Assembly: GCF_019084545.1 (NCBI RefSeq)
Contig: NZ_JAHREP010000004.1
Location: forward strand, 165,267 to 229,266
DNA length: 64,000 bases
Direction of reading: 5' to 3'
Source of the DNA: Marinobacterium ramblicola
GTDB lineage: Bacteria > Pseudomonadota > Gammaproteobacteria > Pseudomonadales > Balneatricaceae
The position numbers were made by a program, and so were the translations under genes. The notes below the pieces were generated by a model. The model saw nothing but the letters and a program-made list of their open reading frames with translations, had not been told where the DNA came from and searched no databases. Position 1 is the first letter of the stretch, and each line of letters begins with the position of its first letter. Below are positions 19,487 to 29,122 of this stretch, in pieces.

Positions 19487-20330
19487 CCGCCTCCGCAGGC
19501 AGCTGGACGGGGGAGCGGTAGTGATCGACCAGCAGCAGGTGACGGCTCTTATCCAGACGTGCAGAGGGGCGTGCCTTTACCTGAACGAACTGACGTCCGG
19601 GATCGCGTATCACCTCGGTAACCTCTGCCACCGGGTAACCGCGCGGAAAACGGCCGGCGAGGCCGGAGGTCACCAGCAGATCGCCGACACGTACGTCGGC
19701 CGTATCGGCCACATGTTCGAGTTCAAGCTCCTGCAGATCCCCCTTACCCAGGACGATGGCGCGAAAACCGTTGCGATTGATCTCCACCGGCAGCGCCGCA
19801 CGGGCATCGGTCACCAGCATCACCCTGGCGGTGTAATGAGAGAGCGTCACCACCTGGCCCATGATGCCACCGGCATCCAGCGCCGGCTGACCTTCGTACA
19901 CGCCATCCTCGGAGCCGCGGTTGATGATCACCTCGTGCTGAAACGGATCCGGGTTCACACCGATCAACTCGGCCAGTTTCACCGGTTCCTCTACCCGTTT
20001 CGCTGCTCCCAGCAACTCGCGCAAGCGGATATTTTCGGCGATCAGTGCAGCGTTCTGCTGTACCTTGCGCTCAAGTATCAGCGCTTCCGATCTCAGCCGC
20101 TCGTTGTCACTGAGCAAGGTGGCGCGACTGACCACCACGCCGGAGAGATTATCCGCGGCGCGTGCAGGCAGGTCGACCAACCACTGCAGCGGCGTGGTCA
20201 CCAGAGACAGATAGGCACGCCCCTCCTTCATCTTCGTCCAGTTCAGATCGGAGATGATCAGCAGCAGCGCCATCAATATCAGAACGACGAAGAGCGCACC
20301 TGGCGCCCCCCCTCGGAATATCGTTTTAAT
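19476..20330 (-). CDS. mreC: MreC, rod-shape determining protein, probable ATT start
   Basis: Bitopic elongasome protein linking MreB to periplasmic synthases. A coiled coil at about 75-115 (LLSDNERLRSEALILERKV) is followed by the beta-domain. The only ATG/GTG/TTG starts (TTG 20276, ATG 20273) lie inside the membrane helix and leave about eight hydrophobic residues. The same frame is open further upstream and reads IKTIFRGGAPGALFVVLILM, the rest of a normal helix. The best start is the ATT at 20328-20330, preceded by GGAG with a 7-nt gap; this gives 284 residues. A sequencing error is the alternative. Confidence 0.85.
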   Translation of the reverse strand: MKTIFRGGAPGALFVVLILMALLLIISDLNWTKMKEGRAYLSLVTTPLQWLVDLPARAADNLSGVVVSRATLLSDNERLRSEALILERKVQQNAALIAENIRLRELLGAAKRVEEPVKLAELIGVNPDPFQHEVIINRGSEDGVYEGQPALDAGGIMGQVVTLSHYTARVMLVTDARAALPVEINRNGFRAIVLGKGDLQELELEHVADTADVRVGDLLVTSGLAGRFPRGYPVAEVTEVIRDPGRQFVQVKARPSARLDKSRHLLLVDHYRSPVQLPAEAVDE

Positions 20331-20354
20331 AACAGATCTCCAGTTTCTCCGTCA

Positions 20355-20375
20355 CCGGTGCCCCTGGGACACCGG
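20355..20375 (-). promoter_or_regulatory. Hairpin between mreB and mreC
   Basis: A 9-bp stem, with arms CCGGTG-T/G-CC and its complement (one G-U pair) and a 3-nt loop, sits in the mreB-mreC gap about 25 bp before the proposed mreC start. There is no U-run, so it is not a normal terminator. It could tune the large MreB:MreC ratio by slowing polymerase or stabilising the mreB 3' end. Confidence 0.45.
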
Positions 20376-20396
20376 AGATCCGAAACAGGCCATTAT

Positions 20397-21578
<1,182 letters not shown>

Positions 21579-21620
21579 TCAAACTCTTTCCCGAATGAGC
21601 AAATAGCGAGAAGCGGACTT

Positions 21621-21908
21621 ATGTCTCTGGACCGATCCGACGTGGAACGTATCGCCCATCTGGCGCGCCTGCAGATAGACGAAAGCGACATCCCGTCCTA
21701 CACCGAAAATCTTTCCAGCATCCTCAATCTGATCGACCAGATGCAGCAAACCGATACTGCCGGCGTAGAGCCTCTGGCCAACCCGCTCGATGCCGTGTTG
21801 CGTCTGCGCGATGATGTGGTCAGCGAAAGCAATCAGCGCGAGCAGCTGCAGGCGGTCGCCCCCGCTGTTGAGAAGGGGCTGTTCCTGGTCCCGAAAGTGA
21901 TCGAGTAA
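21621..21908 (+). CDS. gatC: Asp-tRNA(Asn)/Glu-tRNA(Gln) amidotransferase subunit C
   Basis: Small stabilising subunit of GatCAB, which converts misacylated Glu-tRNA(Gln) and/or Asp-tRNA(Asn) to the amidated form. The 95 residues match the family, with [18 protein letters not shown] at the N-terminus and a hydrophobic LRDDVV segment in the C-terminal half. First gene of gatCAB, divergent from mreB as in Pseudomonas. Confidence 0.95.
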   Translation: MSLDRSDVERIAHLARLQIDESDIPSYTENLSSILNLIDQMQQTDTAGVEPLANPLDAVLRLRDDVVSESNQREQLQAVAPAVEKGLFLVPKVIE

Positions 21909-21938
21909 CCCTCGCCCCAATTCAAGGAATGCTTACCC

Positions 21939-23390
21939 ATGTTTGACAAGACACTGGCCGAACTGGCTGAAGGTCTGCGCAAGGGCGACTTCAGCAGCGT
22001 CGAACTGACCAGCGCCTATCTCGCGCGCATCAAGGCCGAAGACGGCCGTTTCAACAGCTTCATCACCGTCACCGAAGCGCAGGCACTGGCACAGGCCAAG
22101 GCGGCCGACGCTGCCATCGCCGCCGGTAACGCCGGCGCCTTTACCGGCCTGCCGATCGCACACAAGGACCTGTTCTGCACCCAGGACGTACGTACCAGCT
22201 GCGGCTCGAAGATGCTGGACAACTTCGCCTCTCCCTACGACGCCACCGTGGTCGCCCGCTTCAAGCAGGCCGGCGCGGTGATGCTGGGCAAAACCAACAT
22301 GGACGAGTTCGCCATGGGCTCCTCCAACGAATCGAGCTTCTACGGCCCGGCGCGTAACCCCTGGAACACCGACTGCGTGCCCGGAGGCTCCTCCGGTGGT
22401 TCCGGCGCAGCCGTTGCCGCGCGCCTGACCCCGGCTGCCACCGGCTCCGATACCGGCGGTTCGATCCGCCAACCGGCGGCGCTGTGCGGCATTACCGGCA
22501 TCAAGCCCACTTACGGCCGCGTGTCCCGCTACGGCATGATCGCCTACGCCTCTTCGCTGGATCAGGGCGGCCCGATGGCGCGCACGGCGGAAGACTGCGC
22601 CATGATGCTCAACGTCATGGCCGGCTTCGACCCGATGGACTCCACCTGCCTTGACCGTGAAGTGCCGGACTACACCGCCACGCTGAATGAGCCGCTGGCC
22701 GGATTGAAGATCGGCCTGCCGACGGAGTACTTCAGCGACGCACTGGATCCGCAGATCGCCGAGCGCGTGCAAGCCGCGGTTGCCGAGTTCGAAAAATTGG
22801 GCGCCACCGTGAAAGAGGTGAGCCTGCCGCGTACCGAACTGTCGATCCCGGCCTACTACATCATCGCCCCGGCCGAAGCCTCCTCCAACCTGTCGCGCTT
22901 CGACGGCGTACGTTACGGCTACCGCTGCGAGAACCCCAAGGATCTCGAGGATATGTACAAGCGCAGCCGCGGCGAAGGGTTCGGCGCAGAGGTCAAGCGC
23001 CGCATCATGGTCGGCACCTATGCGCTCTGCGCCGGTTACTACGATGCCTACTACAATAAGGCACAGCAGATCCGCCGCCTGATCCAGCAGGACTTTGTCC
23101 GTGTACTGGAGGATGTTGACGTGATCATGGGCCCGACCACGCCGCACCCGGCCTTCCGCATCGGCGAGAAGAACAACGACCCGGTCAGCATGTACATGGA
23201 GGATATCTTCACCCTGTCGCTGAACCTGGCGGGCCTGCCCGGCATGTCCGTGCCCTGCGGCCAGGTCGACGGATTACCGGTCGGTCTGCAGATCATCGGC
23301 GACTACTTCGCCGAAGCCAAGCTGCTGAATATCGCACATCAGTTCCAGCAGGTAACTGACCACCACCAACAGGCACCGGCTGGCATCTGA
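21939..23390 (+). CDS. gatA: Asp-tRNA(Asn)/Glu-tRNA(Gln) amidotransferase subunit A
   Basis: Amidase-signature subunit that liberates ammonia from glutamine. The Ser-cisSer-Lys triad is visible as K76 ([10 protein letters not shown]), S151 ([14 protein letters not shown]) and nucleophile S175 ([12 protein letters not shown]). The 483 residues are normal. Lies between gatC and gatB with short gaps. Confidence 0.97.
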   Translation: MFDKTLAELAEGLRKGDFSSVELTSAYLARIKAEDGRFNSFITVTEAQALAQAKAADAAIAAGNAGAFTGLPIAHKDLFCTQDVRTSCGSKMLDNFASPYDATVVARFKQAGAVMLGKTNMDEFAMGSSNESSFYGPARNPWNTDCVPGGSSGGSGAAVAARLTPAATGSDTGGSIRQPAALCGITGIKPTYGRVSRYGMIAYASSLDQGGPMARTAEDCAMMLNVMAGFDPMDSTCLDREVPDYTATLNEPLAGLKIGLPTEYFSDALDPQIAERVQAAVAEFEKLGATVKEVSLPRTELSIPAYYIIAPAEASSNLSRFDGVRYGYRCENPKDLEDMYKRSRGEGFGAEVKRRIMVGTYALCAGYYDAYYNKAQQIRRLIQQDFVRVLEDVDVIMGPTTPHPAFRIGEKNNDPVSMYMEDIFTLSLNLAGLPGMSVPCGQVDGLPVGLQIIGDYFAEAKLLNIAHQFQQVTDHHQQAPAGI

Positions 23391-23403
23391 GAGGTTTACT
23401 ACG

Positions 23404-24858
23404 ATGGAATGGGAAGTTGTCATCGGGCTGGAGATCCACGTCCAGCTCTCCACCACCACCAAGATTTTCTCCGGCGCCAGCACCGCCTTCGGTGCCGAGC
23501 CCAACACCCAGGCCTGCGCGGTTGATCTCGCGCTGCCCGGTACCCTGCCGGTATTCAACGAGAATGCACTGCGCATGGCGGTAATGTTCGGTCTGGCAGT
23601 GGATGCCGAGATCGGCAAGCGTTCGGTATTCGAGCGCAAGAACTACTTCTACCCCGATCTGCCCAAGGGCTACCAGACCACCCAGCTGGCCGAGCCGATC
23701 GTCGGCCCTGGCCATGTGGATATCGAGACCGACGAGGGCGTTAAACGCCGCGTGCGGATCCACCACGCCCACCTGGAGGAGGATGCCGGCAAGTCGCTGC
23801 ATGAGGACTTCCACGGTATGTCCGGCATCGACCTGAACCGCGCCGGCACCCCGCTGGTGGAGATCGTCTCCGAGCCGGATATGCGCTCCTCCAAGGAAGC
23901 CGCCGCCTACGCCCGCAAGATCCACGCCATCGTCACCACGCTGGGGATCTGCGACGGCAACATGGCGGAAGGCTCCATGCGTTGCGACTGCAACGTCTCC
24001 GTGCGTCCCAAGGGTCAGGAGGCGTTCGGTACCCGTACCGAGTTGAAGAACATCAACTCCTTCCGCTTCATCGAGCGCGCCATCGACACCGAAGTGGCCC
24101 GCCAGATCGACCTGATCGAAGATGGCGGCAAAGTGGTACAGGAGACCCGGCTGTACGATCCGGACAGGAACGAAACCCGCAGCATGCGCTCGAAAGAGGA
24201 TGCCAACGACTACCGTTACTTCCCCTGCCCCGACCTGCTGCCGGTGGTGATCGACGACAGCTACATCGAGGCGATCCGCGCCACCCTGCCGGAGCTGCCG
24301 GATGCCCGCCGCGCCCGCTTTATCGACGAGTACGGCCTGTCCGAATACGACGCCGGCGTGCTCTCCGCTTATCGCGCCCAGGCCGATTACTACGAGCAGG
24401 TGGTCAACGCCTGCGGTGATGCCAAGCTGGCCGCTAACTGGGTGATGGGCGAACTGGCCAAATTCCTCAACCAGAGCGATACCGACATCAAGGACAGCCC
24501 GGTCTCCGCCGAACAGCTCGGCGGTCTACTCGTTCGCATCAAGGACAACACCATCTCCGGCAATATCGCCAAGAAGGTGTTCGAGCTGATGTGGAGCAGG
24601 GGCGGCAGTGCCGACGAGATCATCGAAGCCGAAGGGCTTAAGCAGGTCACCGACACCGGCGCGATCGAGCAGATCGTCGACGAGGTGATCGCCAACGCCG
24701 ACAAGCAGGTCGAGCAGTACAAGGCCGCCGAGCCGGAGAAGCGCGGCAAGATGCTCGGTTTCTTCATGGGTCAGGTAATGAAAGCCACCGGCGGCAAGGC
24801 CAACCCGGGTGCCGTCACCGGCATTCTGAAACAGAAACTGGACGCACTCTGCGACTAA
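23404..24858 (+). CDS. gatB: Asp-tRNA(Asn)/Glu-tRNA(Gln) amidotransferase subunit B
   Basis: tRNA-binding kinase-like subunit that activates the misacylated amino acid and accepts ammonia from GatA. Signatures are [15 protein letters not shown] at the start, [12 protein letters not shown], and [15 protein letters not shown]; the helical YqeY-like tail covers about 400-484. Length 484. A rho-independent terminator follows at once, closing the gatCAB operon. Confidence 0.97.
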   Translation: MEWEVVIGLEIHVQLSTTTKIFSGASTAFGAEPNTQACAVDLALPGTLPVFNENALRMAVMFGLAVDAEIGKRSVFERKNYFYPDLPKGYQTTQLAEPIVGPGHVDIETDEGVKRRVRIHHAHLEEDAGKSLHEDFHGMSGIDLNRAGTPLVEIVSEPDMRSSKEAAAYARKIHAIVTTLGICDGNMAEGSMRCDCNVSVRPKGQEAFGTRTELKNINSFRFIERAIDTEVARQIDLIEDGGKVVQETRLYDPDRNETRSMRSKEDANDYRYFPCPDLLPVVIDDSYIEAIRATLPELPDARRARFIDEYGLSEYDAGVLSAYRAQADYYEQVVNACGDAKLAANWVMGELAKFLNQSDTDIKDSPVSAEQLGGLLVRIKDNTISGNIAKKVFELMWSRGGSADEIIEAEGLKQVTDTGAIEQIVDEVIANADKQVEQYKAAEPEKRGKMLGFFMGQVMKATGGKANPGAVTGILKQKLDALCD

Positions 24859-24869
24859 GCACCCTCTGC

Positions 24870-24903
24870 GACAGGCCCTCTCACGGGCCTGTCCGCTTTC
24901 TTG
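24870..24903 (+). terminator. Terminator after gatB
   Basis: A perfect 9-bp GC-rich stem (GACAGGCCC / GGGCCTGTC, 24870-24893) with a 6-nt loop is followed by a short T-rich stretch. It lies 11 bp after the gatB stop. The reverse frame of the neighbouring small ORF would also end in this hairpin, so it may work in both directions. Confidence 0.8.
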
Positions 24904-24927
24904 CCACCCCAGCTGCCAAATAGTCGA

Positions 24928-25026
24928 TCAGGTAGCCAAATCCGGCGGCCATACCCAGTACCGCCCCCCCAGAGCGATCACCGGCAGCAGGGCTACCACG
25001 CCTGCAATCTGGACAATCTTCATCAT
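24928..25026 (-). CDS. Small hydrophobic protein, probably frameshifted at a G7 tract
   Basis: A minus-strand ORF of 32 codons starts at ATGATG (25021-25026) behind a strong GAGGAG. It reads MMKIVQIAGVVALLPVIAL, a convincing membrane helix. After seven consecutive G (plus-strand C at 24964-24970) the frame becomes RYWVWPPDLAT-stop. With one more G the frame would continue as a Gly/Ala-rich second hydrophobic segment (GGAVLGMAAGFGYLIDYLAA) ending in basic residues at about 24881. Genuine short protein, pseudogene, phase-variable tract or sequencing error are all possible. I do not recognise the family. Confidence 0.45.
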   Translation of the reverse strand: MMKIVQIAGVVALLPVIALGGRYWVWPPDLAT

Positions 25027-25114
25027 CAACTCCTCAACGGTTTGATCTATCACCCCCCCATCATCCACCGGTGTGAATTAAACCAAGCTGAAAGCGAGAG
25101 CCGCGACCAAAGAC

Positions 25115-25148
25115 TTGCAAAACCTTAATGTTAACCATTATCATTACC
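25115..25148 (+). promoter_or_regulatory. bfd promoter with Fur box
   Basis: The minus strand of 25130-25148 reads GGTAATGATAATGGTTAAC, matching 15 of 19 positions of the classical Fur box. It covers the -10 region of a sigma-70 promoter, TTGCAA (25115-25120), 18 bp, TATCAT (25139-25144). Iron-repressed expression of bfd by Fur is established in E. coli and Pseudomonas, so the site fits. Confidence 0.8.
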
Positions 25149-25184
25149 AACAGTATTAAACTCCCTAGCCAAAAGGAGGACGTC

Positions 25185-25379
25185 ATGTACGTATGCATCT
25201 GTAACAACATCACCGAACGTGACGTTAAGCAGGCGATCGACGAGGGCGCCCGTAGCGTGCGGGATCTGAATCGTGAACTGGGTGTGGGCAGCGAATGCGG
25301 TAAGTGTACCTGCACCGCACGCGAGATGATCAAGCGAGAGCAGATCGCAAGGATAGACCAGCTGGCGATACCCGCTTAG
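25185..25379 (+). CDS. bfd: Bacterioferritin-associated ferredoxin (Bfd)
   Basis: [2Fe-2S] protein that reduces bacterioferritin heme so that stored iron is released. From the ATG at 25185 (AAAAGGAGG upstream) it is 64 residues, with cluster ligands C4, C6, C38 and C41 in the Bfd pattern CxC...CGKC. A Fur-type site overlaps its promoter, and two bacterioferritin genes follow, which strongly supports the call. Confidence 0.94.
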   Translation: MYVCICNNITERDVKQAIDEGARSVRDLNRELGVGSECGKCTCTAREMIKREQIARIDQLAIPA

Positions 25380-25483
25380 ATCCGCGCCTTCACCGCCTAC
25401 CCCCCCTTCATTTAGGCTATACTCCTCCATTAGGGCCGCGTTCCGCCCAGACCCACCTATCTCGACGCTAAAAGGAGCTTTCC

Positions 25484-25957
25484 ATGCAAGGTGACAAGTC
25501 GCTTGTCCGTCGACTGAACAAGGTGCTCACCTTCGAGCTGACCTCCATCAACCAGTACTTCCTCCATGCCCGCATGTACAAGAACTGGGGACTGGAAAAG
25601 CTGAATCAGAAGGCCTACAAGAAATCGATCCTCGATATGAAGCAGGCGGACGAGCTGATCGAGCGCATCCTGTTTCTGGAGGGTTTGCCCAACCTGCAGC
25701 AGCTCGAGCGCCTGCGTATCGGCGAGAATACCGTGGAGATGCTGCAGTGCGACCTGGAGATGGAGCTGGAGCAGATCGCGCTGCTGCGCGAGGTGATCGC
25801 CGAGTGCGAAACCGCCGGCGATTATGTCAGCCGCCATATACTGACCGAGATCCTCGAACATGAGGAGGAACATGTAGACTGGATCGAGGCGCAGCAGTAT
25901 CTGATCGCCGAGAGCGGTATCGAAAACTATCTGCAGTCTGCTATTGAGAAGGAGTAA
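25484..25957 (+). CDS. bfr: Bacterioferritin, heme-type subunit with altered ferroxidase site
   Basis: 24-mer iron-storage subunit. The heme ligand M52 is kept (LDMKQAD). Of the di-iron ligands, E18, E94, E127 and H130 are present, but position 51 is Asp instead of Glu and 54 is Gln instead of His, so its own ferroxidase centre is probably weak or inactive. It is 157 residues with a strong ribosome-binding site (AAAAGGAG). The next gene has the opposite pattern, which suggests mixed shells. A possible -10 (TATACT, 25418-25423) lies upstream, with no good -35. Confidence 0.92.
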   Translation: MQGDKSLVRRLNKVLTFELTSINQYFLHARMYKNWGLEKLNQKAYKKSILDMKQADELIERILFLEGLPNLQQLERLRIGENTVEMLQCDLEMELEQIALLREVIAECETAGDYVSRHILTEILEHEEEHVDWIEAQQYLIAESGIENYLQSAIEKE

Positions 25958-25960
25958 ACG

Positions 25961-26428
25961 ATGAAGGGTAACAAGAAAGTCATCGACGCACTGAACAAGC
26001 TGCTGGCCGGGGAGCTGGCAGCGATGGACCAGTACTTCATCCACTCCGAGATGTATGACGACTGGGGCCTGACCAAGCTATACGAACGCATCGCCCACGA
26101 GTTTGACGACGAGAAGGGTCACGCCAAGGCGATCATCTCCCGTATCCTGTTCCTCGAAGGTACGCCGGATATGGTAACCCGAGAGCCGATCCATATCGGC
26201 AAGGATGTACCGGAGATGCTGCAAAACGATCTCAATACCGAGTACAGCGTGGCCAAAAACCTGAAGGCGGTGATCAAGCTCTGCGAAGATGAGCAGGACT
26301 ACCAGACCCGCGAGATGCTGCGCCGGCAGCTCGAAGACACCGAGGAGGATCACGCCTACTGGCTGGAGAAACAGCTGGGCCTGATCGACAAGGTTGGTCT
26401 GAAAAACTATCTGCAATCGCAGATCTAA
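25961..26428 (+). CDS. Bacterioferritin/FtnA-like subunit with intact ferroxidase site, no heme Met
   Basis: Second ferritin-like subunit, 155 residues, starting 3 bp after the first. Ferroxidase ligands are kept: E18, E51, H54, E94 and, after a one-residue insertion, E128 and H131 (DTEEDHAYW). The heme methionine at 52 is Lys. The sequence resembles the P. aeruginosa protein called BfrA or FtnA, which co-assembles with a heme-binding Bfr. Most likely the catalytic partner of the upstream subunit. A strong terminator follows. Confidence 0.9.
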   Translation: MKGNKKVIDALNKLLAGELAAMDQYFIHSEMYDDWGLTKLYERIAHEFDDEKGHAKAIISRILFLEGTPDMVTREPIHIGKDVPEMLQNDLNTEYSVAKNLKAVIKLCEDEQDYQTREMLRRQLEDTEEDHAYWLEKQLGLIDKVGLKNYLQSQI

Positions 26429-26452
26429 GCCCGCACCGGCAAGTTCACATCG

Positions 26453-26482
26453 AAAAGGCAGCTCTCGAGGGCTGCCTTTTTC
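26453..26482 (+). terminator. Terminator after the bacterioferritin pair
   Basis: A 10-bp stem (AAAAGGCAGC / GCTGCCTTTT) with an 8-nt loop and a T5 run starts 25 bp after the second bfr stop. Confidence 0.88.
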
Positions 26483-26500
26483 AGTTCCTGGCTGCAGGTC

Positions 26501-26567
26501 CGCGGGGTACCGTACATCTACCTGCCCCGCTCCTGCGCATCCCTGCGCCCGCGGGGTACCGTACATC
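26501..26567. repeat. 18-bp direct repeat pair
   Basis: CGCGGGGTACCGTACATC occurs perfectly at 26501-26518 and 26550-26567, 49 bp apart, between two terminators in non-coding DNA. Function unknown. Confidence 0.75.
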
Positions 26568-26573
26568 CTGTAC

Positions 26574-26680
26574 ATAAAAAAACCCCGCCGAGGCGGGGTA
26601 AAACTGTGTGTGATAAAGCCGATGTCCGTCCACATACCAGGAACAGAACAATCCAGTCTCGGGGAGAGACTGCATGAGCA
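26574..26680 (-). ncRNA. Candidate small RNA divergent from a LysR regulator
   Basis: A minus-strand transcript of about 105 nt is predicted. It has -10 TATACT (26687-26692) and a start near 26680. A perfect 7-bp hairpin with loop UCCCC (plus-strand 26654-26672) lies near the 5' end. The 3' end is a textbook terminator: ACCCCGCC / GGCGGGGT stem (26582-26599) followed by about eight U. There is no convincing ORF. The -35 is poor, as at activated promoters, and two TTCGAA palindromes sit near -37 and -68, the usual LysR activation geometry. oxyR-oxyS and gcvA-gcvB are known precedents. Alternatively it is only an untranslated remnant with a terminator. Confidence 0.5.
26582..26599 (-). terminator. 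Terminator of the candidate small RNA
   Basis: An 8-bp GC stem with a 2-nt (TC) nominal loop, in practice 7 bp closing a 4-nt loop. On the minus strand it is followed by an uninterrupted T-run (plus-strand A at 26574-26582). Its polarity fits only minus-strand transcription, for which no protein gene exists nearby. Confidence 0.8.
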
Positions 26681-26711
26681 AGATCCAGTATAGTGATTCA
26701 AATCCTATATA

Positions 26712-26751
26712 AAATTCGAATTTAATTTGATGGATGATCGATAATTTCGAA
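26712..26751. promoter_or_regulatory. Candidate LysR-type operator pair
   Basis: A perfect 12-bp palindrome AAATTCGAATTT (26712-26723) and a second TTCGAA (26746-26751), 31 bp apart, lie between the LysR gene and the predicted small-RNA promoter. The second overlaps the regulator's ATG, which would also allow autorepression. Confidence 0.45.
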
Positions 26752-27659
26752 TGAAAATACACAACCTGAACTTCCGCCACCTGCGCTACTTCATGGTCGT
26801 AGCTCAGGAGGGCAGCATCGCCCGCGCCAGCGAGCGGCTGAACCTGACACCGCAAACCATCTCCGGACAGCTCAAGACACTGGAAGATATGCTGGATATC
26901 AGTCTGTTTGAGCGCAGCGGCCGACGGCTGGAGCTCACCGATGCCGGACGCCAGGCACTGGAGTACGCGGAGGAGATCTTCAGCCTCGGCGAGGCGATGC
27001 AGCTACAGCTGCACCATGCCGATACAATCCAGCGCTCCTGCGCCGTCGGTATTGCCGATGTGGTGCCCAAAAGCATCGCCTACCGCCTGCTGGCGCCGGC
27101 ACTGGAGCTGGACGAACCGCTGCGACTTGAGTGTCGCGAGGGTTCGATGGAGTCCCTGCTCGGCGAGCTGATCGCCAACCGCGTCGATCTGATCCTGGCC
27201 GACCGGCCGATAGACGCGGGCACCCATGTGCGCGCCTATAACCACCTGCTGGGTGAAACCGGGATCAGCATGTTCGCCAGCCCTGCCCTGGCCTGCCGTT
27301 ACCTTGACCGATTCCCCGAGGGACTGGACGGCGCACCACTGCTCCTCCCCACCGACGATACAGTAGCAGGCGCCAACATCATGAAATGGTTCCGCGCGCG
27401 CCAGATAACGCCGCAGGTTCAGGTCGAGTGCGTCGACAGCGCCCTGATCGACACCTTCGGCCAGGCGGGAATCGGACTGTTCTGCGGCCCATCGGTACTG
27501 GAGGCTGAAATTCAGCGCCAACACGGGGTGGAACTGATCGGGCGGCTGGAGGGGATACGCGAACGCTACTACGCCATCTCACTGGAGCGGCAGATCCGCC
27601 ACCCCGGCGTGCAGGCGATCACCCATCGGGCGCGGGAGCTGCTAAGCGTTGACAGCTAG
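26751..27659 (+). CDS. LysR-family transcriptional regulator (NhaR/CysB-like size)
   Basis: LTTR of 302 residues with an N-terminal winged HTH (about 6-65: LRYFMVVAQEGSIARASERL, TPQTISGQLKTLE) and a periplasmic-binding-like effector domain (about 95-300). The residue pattern of the HTH (NFRHLRYFMVVAQEG) is like NhaR. The start is forced: a TAA stands in frame three codons upstream, and the HTH begins at once. No Shine-Dalgarno is visible, so translation may be weak. Effector and targets are unknown; a divergent small RNA is the nearest candidate target. Its 3' end overlaps gph by 18 bp, convergent. Confidence 0.88.
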   Translation: MKIHNLNFRHLRYFMVVAQEGSIARASERLNLTPQTISGQLKTLEDMLDISLFERSGRRLELTDAGRQALEYAEEIFSLGEAMQLQLHHADTIQRSCAVGIADVVPKSIAYRLLAPALELDEPLRLECREGSMESLLGELIANRVDLILADRPIDAGTHVRAYNHLLGETGISMFASPALACRYLDRFPEGLDGAPLLLPTDDTVAGANIMKWFRARQITPQVQVECVDSALIDTFGQAGIGLFCGPSVLEAEIQRQHGVELIGRLEGIRERYYAISLERQIRHPGVQAITHRARELLSVDS

Positions 27660-28325
27660 CAGCTCAGCCAACGAATCGACCACCCTGTCAGCACCCGCCG
27701 CATGGATAGTCTCACCCTGGTTGTATCCGTAACTCACGCAGATTACCGGACAGCCGGCAGCACGCGCCGCTTCCACATCCACACGGGAGTCACCGATCAT
27801 CAGGGCTCGACCAGGCACTGTACCGACTCGGTCACAGGCGTGCAGCAGCGGTGCCGGAGAGGGCTTTTTCTGTGCCAGAGTATCACCGGCGACCACAACC
27901 GGGAAATACTGCGACAGCTGCAGCTGATCGAGCAGACTGTGGGTAAAACTGCCAGGCTTATTGGTTACCAGCGCCATCGGCACCCCTTCAGCGCGGTAGT
28001 ACTCAAGCAGAGTGTCCACACCGGGATAGAGGCGACTGGTTCGCCCATTGGACTGGGCGTAGGCGGCCATGAACAGCTCCTGCGCAACCGGGAAGATCTC
28101 CTCGTGCTCGGCATCGGCCTGCGCCTCAACCGCATCCGCCAGCGCCCTGCGCACCAGCATCGCCGCACCGTTGCCGACCCAGTGACGAACCTTCTCCTCA
28201 CCTGCAGCAACACGCCCCAACGCACCCAGCATCTGATCCACCGCACGCGCAAGATCCGGCACACTATCGACCAGCGTGCCATCCAGATCGAACATAACGA
28301 GCGCGGGGTGCTCCAACCGGCTCAC
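27642..28325 (-). CDS. gph: Phosphoglycolate phosphatase (Gph)
   Basis: HAD phosphatase removing 2-phosphoglycolate formed during DNA repair. Nucleophile and acid/base are D13 and D15 in [12 protein letters not shown]; other motifs are ALVTNKPGS and [16 protein letters not shown]. Length 227. It starts with GTG in a GTGA overlap on the rpe stop, the conserved rpe-gph coupling. Confidence 0.94.
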   Translation of the reverse strand: MSRLEHPALVMFDLDGTLVDSVPDLARAVDQMLGALGRVAAGEEKVRHWVGNGAAMLVRRALADAVEAQADAEHEEIFPVAQELFMAAYAQSNGRTSRLYPGVDTLLEYYRAEGVPMALVTNKPGSFTHSLLDQLQLSQYFPVVVAGDTLAQKKPSPAPLLHACDRVGTVPGRALMIGDSRVDVEAARAAGCPVICVSYGYNQGETIHAAGADRVVDSLAELLAVNA

Positions 28326-28996
28326 TGGCCAACCTGCGCCAGCTCAGCCCGCATCTGCTGAATCGTGGCACGGTAATCGTCGGTATTGAAGATCGCCGAT
28401 CCGGCAACGAAGGTATCCGCCCCCGCTTGTGCAATCTCGCGAATATTGCCTATACCTACACCACCATCGACCTCAAGACGCACCGCATACCCGCTTTCGT
28501 CGATCAGCTTACGCACCTGCTTCAGCTTGCCCAGGGTCGACGGAATGAACTTCTGCCCGCCAAAGCCCGGGTTTACCGACATCAGCAGAATCATATCCAG
28601 CTTGTCCATGACGTGATCCAGGTAGTGCAGAGGTGTAGCCGGGTTGAGCACCAGTCCCGCCCTGCAGCCGCCCTCGCGAATCATCTGCAACGAGCGATCG
28701 ATGTGATCGGAGGCCTCCGGATGGAAGGTGATATAGGTCGCCCCCGCCTCGATAAAATCGCCAATCATTCGATCCACGGGCTTGACCATCAGATGCACAT
28801 CAATCGGAGCCTGGATACCGTAATTACGCAGCGCCTTGCACACCATCGGTCCGATGGTCAGGTTGGGAACATAGTGGTTATCCATCACGTCGAAATGGAC
28901 AATATCGGCACCGGCTTCGAGCACCGCATCGACCTCCTCACCCAGGCGGGCAAAGTCGGCTGAGAGAATGGAGGGGGCAATCTTGTAGTCGGTCAT
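28322..28996 (-). CDS. rpe: Ribulose-phosphate 3-epimerase
   Basis: Pentose-phosphate pathway TIM barrel interconverting ribulose 5-phosphate and xylulose 5-phosphate. From the ATG at 28994-28996 it has 224 residues. [13 protein letters not shown] opens the barrel, and metal-site segments are [19 protein letters not shown] and [27 protein letters not shown] is the flexible loop. A GTG four codons upstream is possible but less likely. Confidence 0.96.
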   Translation of the reverse strand: MTDYKIAPSILSADFARLGEEVDAVLEAGADIVHFDVMDNHYVPNLTIGPMVCKALRNYGIQAPIDVHLMVKPVDRMIGDFIEAGATYITFHPEASDHIDRSLQMIREGGCRAGLVLNPATPLHYLDHVMDKLDMILLMSVNPGFGGQKFIPSTLGKLKQVRKLIDESGYAVRLEVDGGVGIGNIREIAQAGADTFVAGSAIFNTDDYRATIQQMRAELAQVGQ

Positions 28997-29122
28997 CGCG
29001 CAATACACCGCATGGCTTTGAGTTCAGGAGCGCCATTGTACAAAAGCCGGCCAAGGTTATCAGCCATTGCGTCGATTAACGTCCCCCTTGCGGCAGACCG
29101 TTACGCCATCGATAATCCCGCC

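Noticed and set aside
26481..26672. Coding frame through the candidate small RNA (starts MQSLPETG)
   Set aside because: It runs through the terminator and the direct repeats, has no ribosome-binding site and no protein-like composition.
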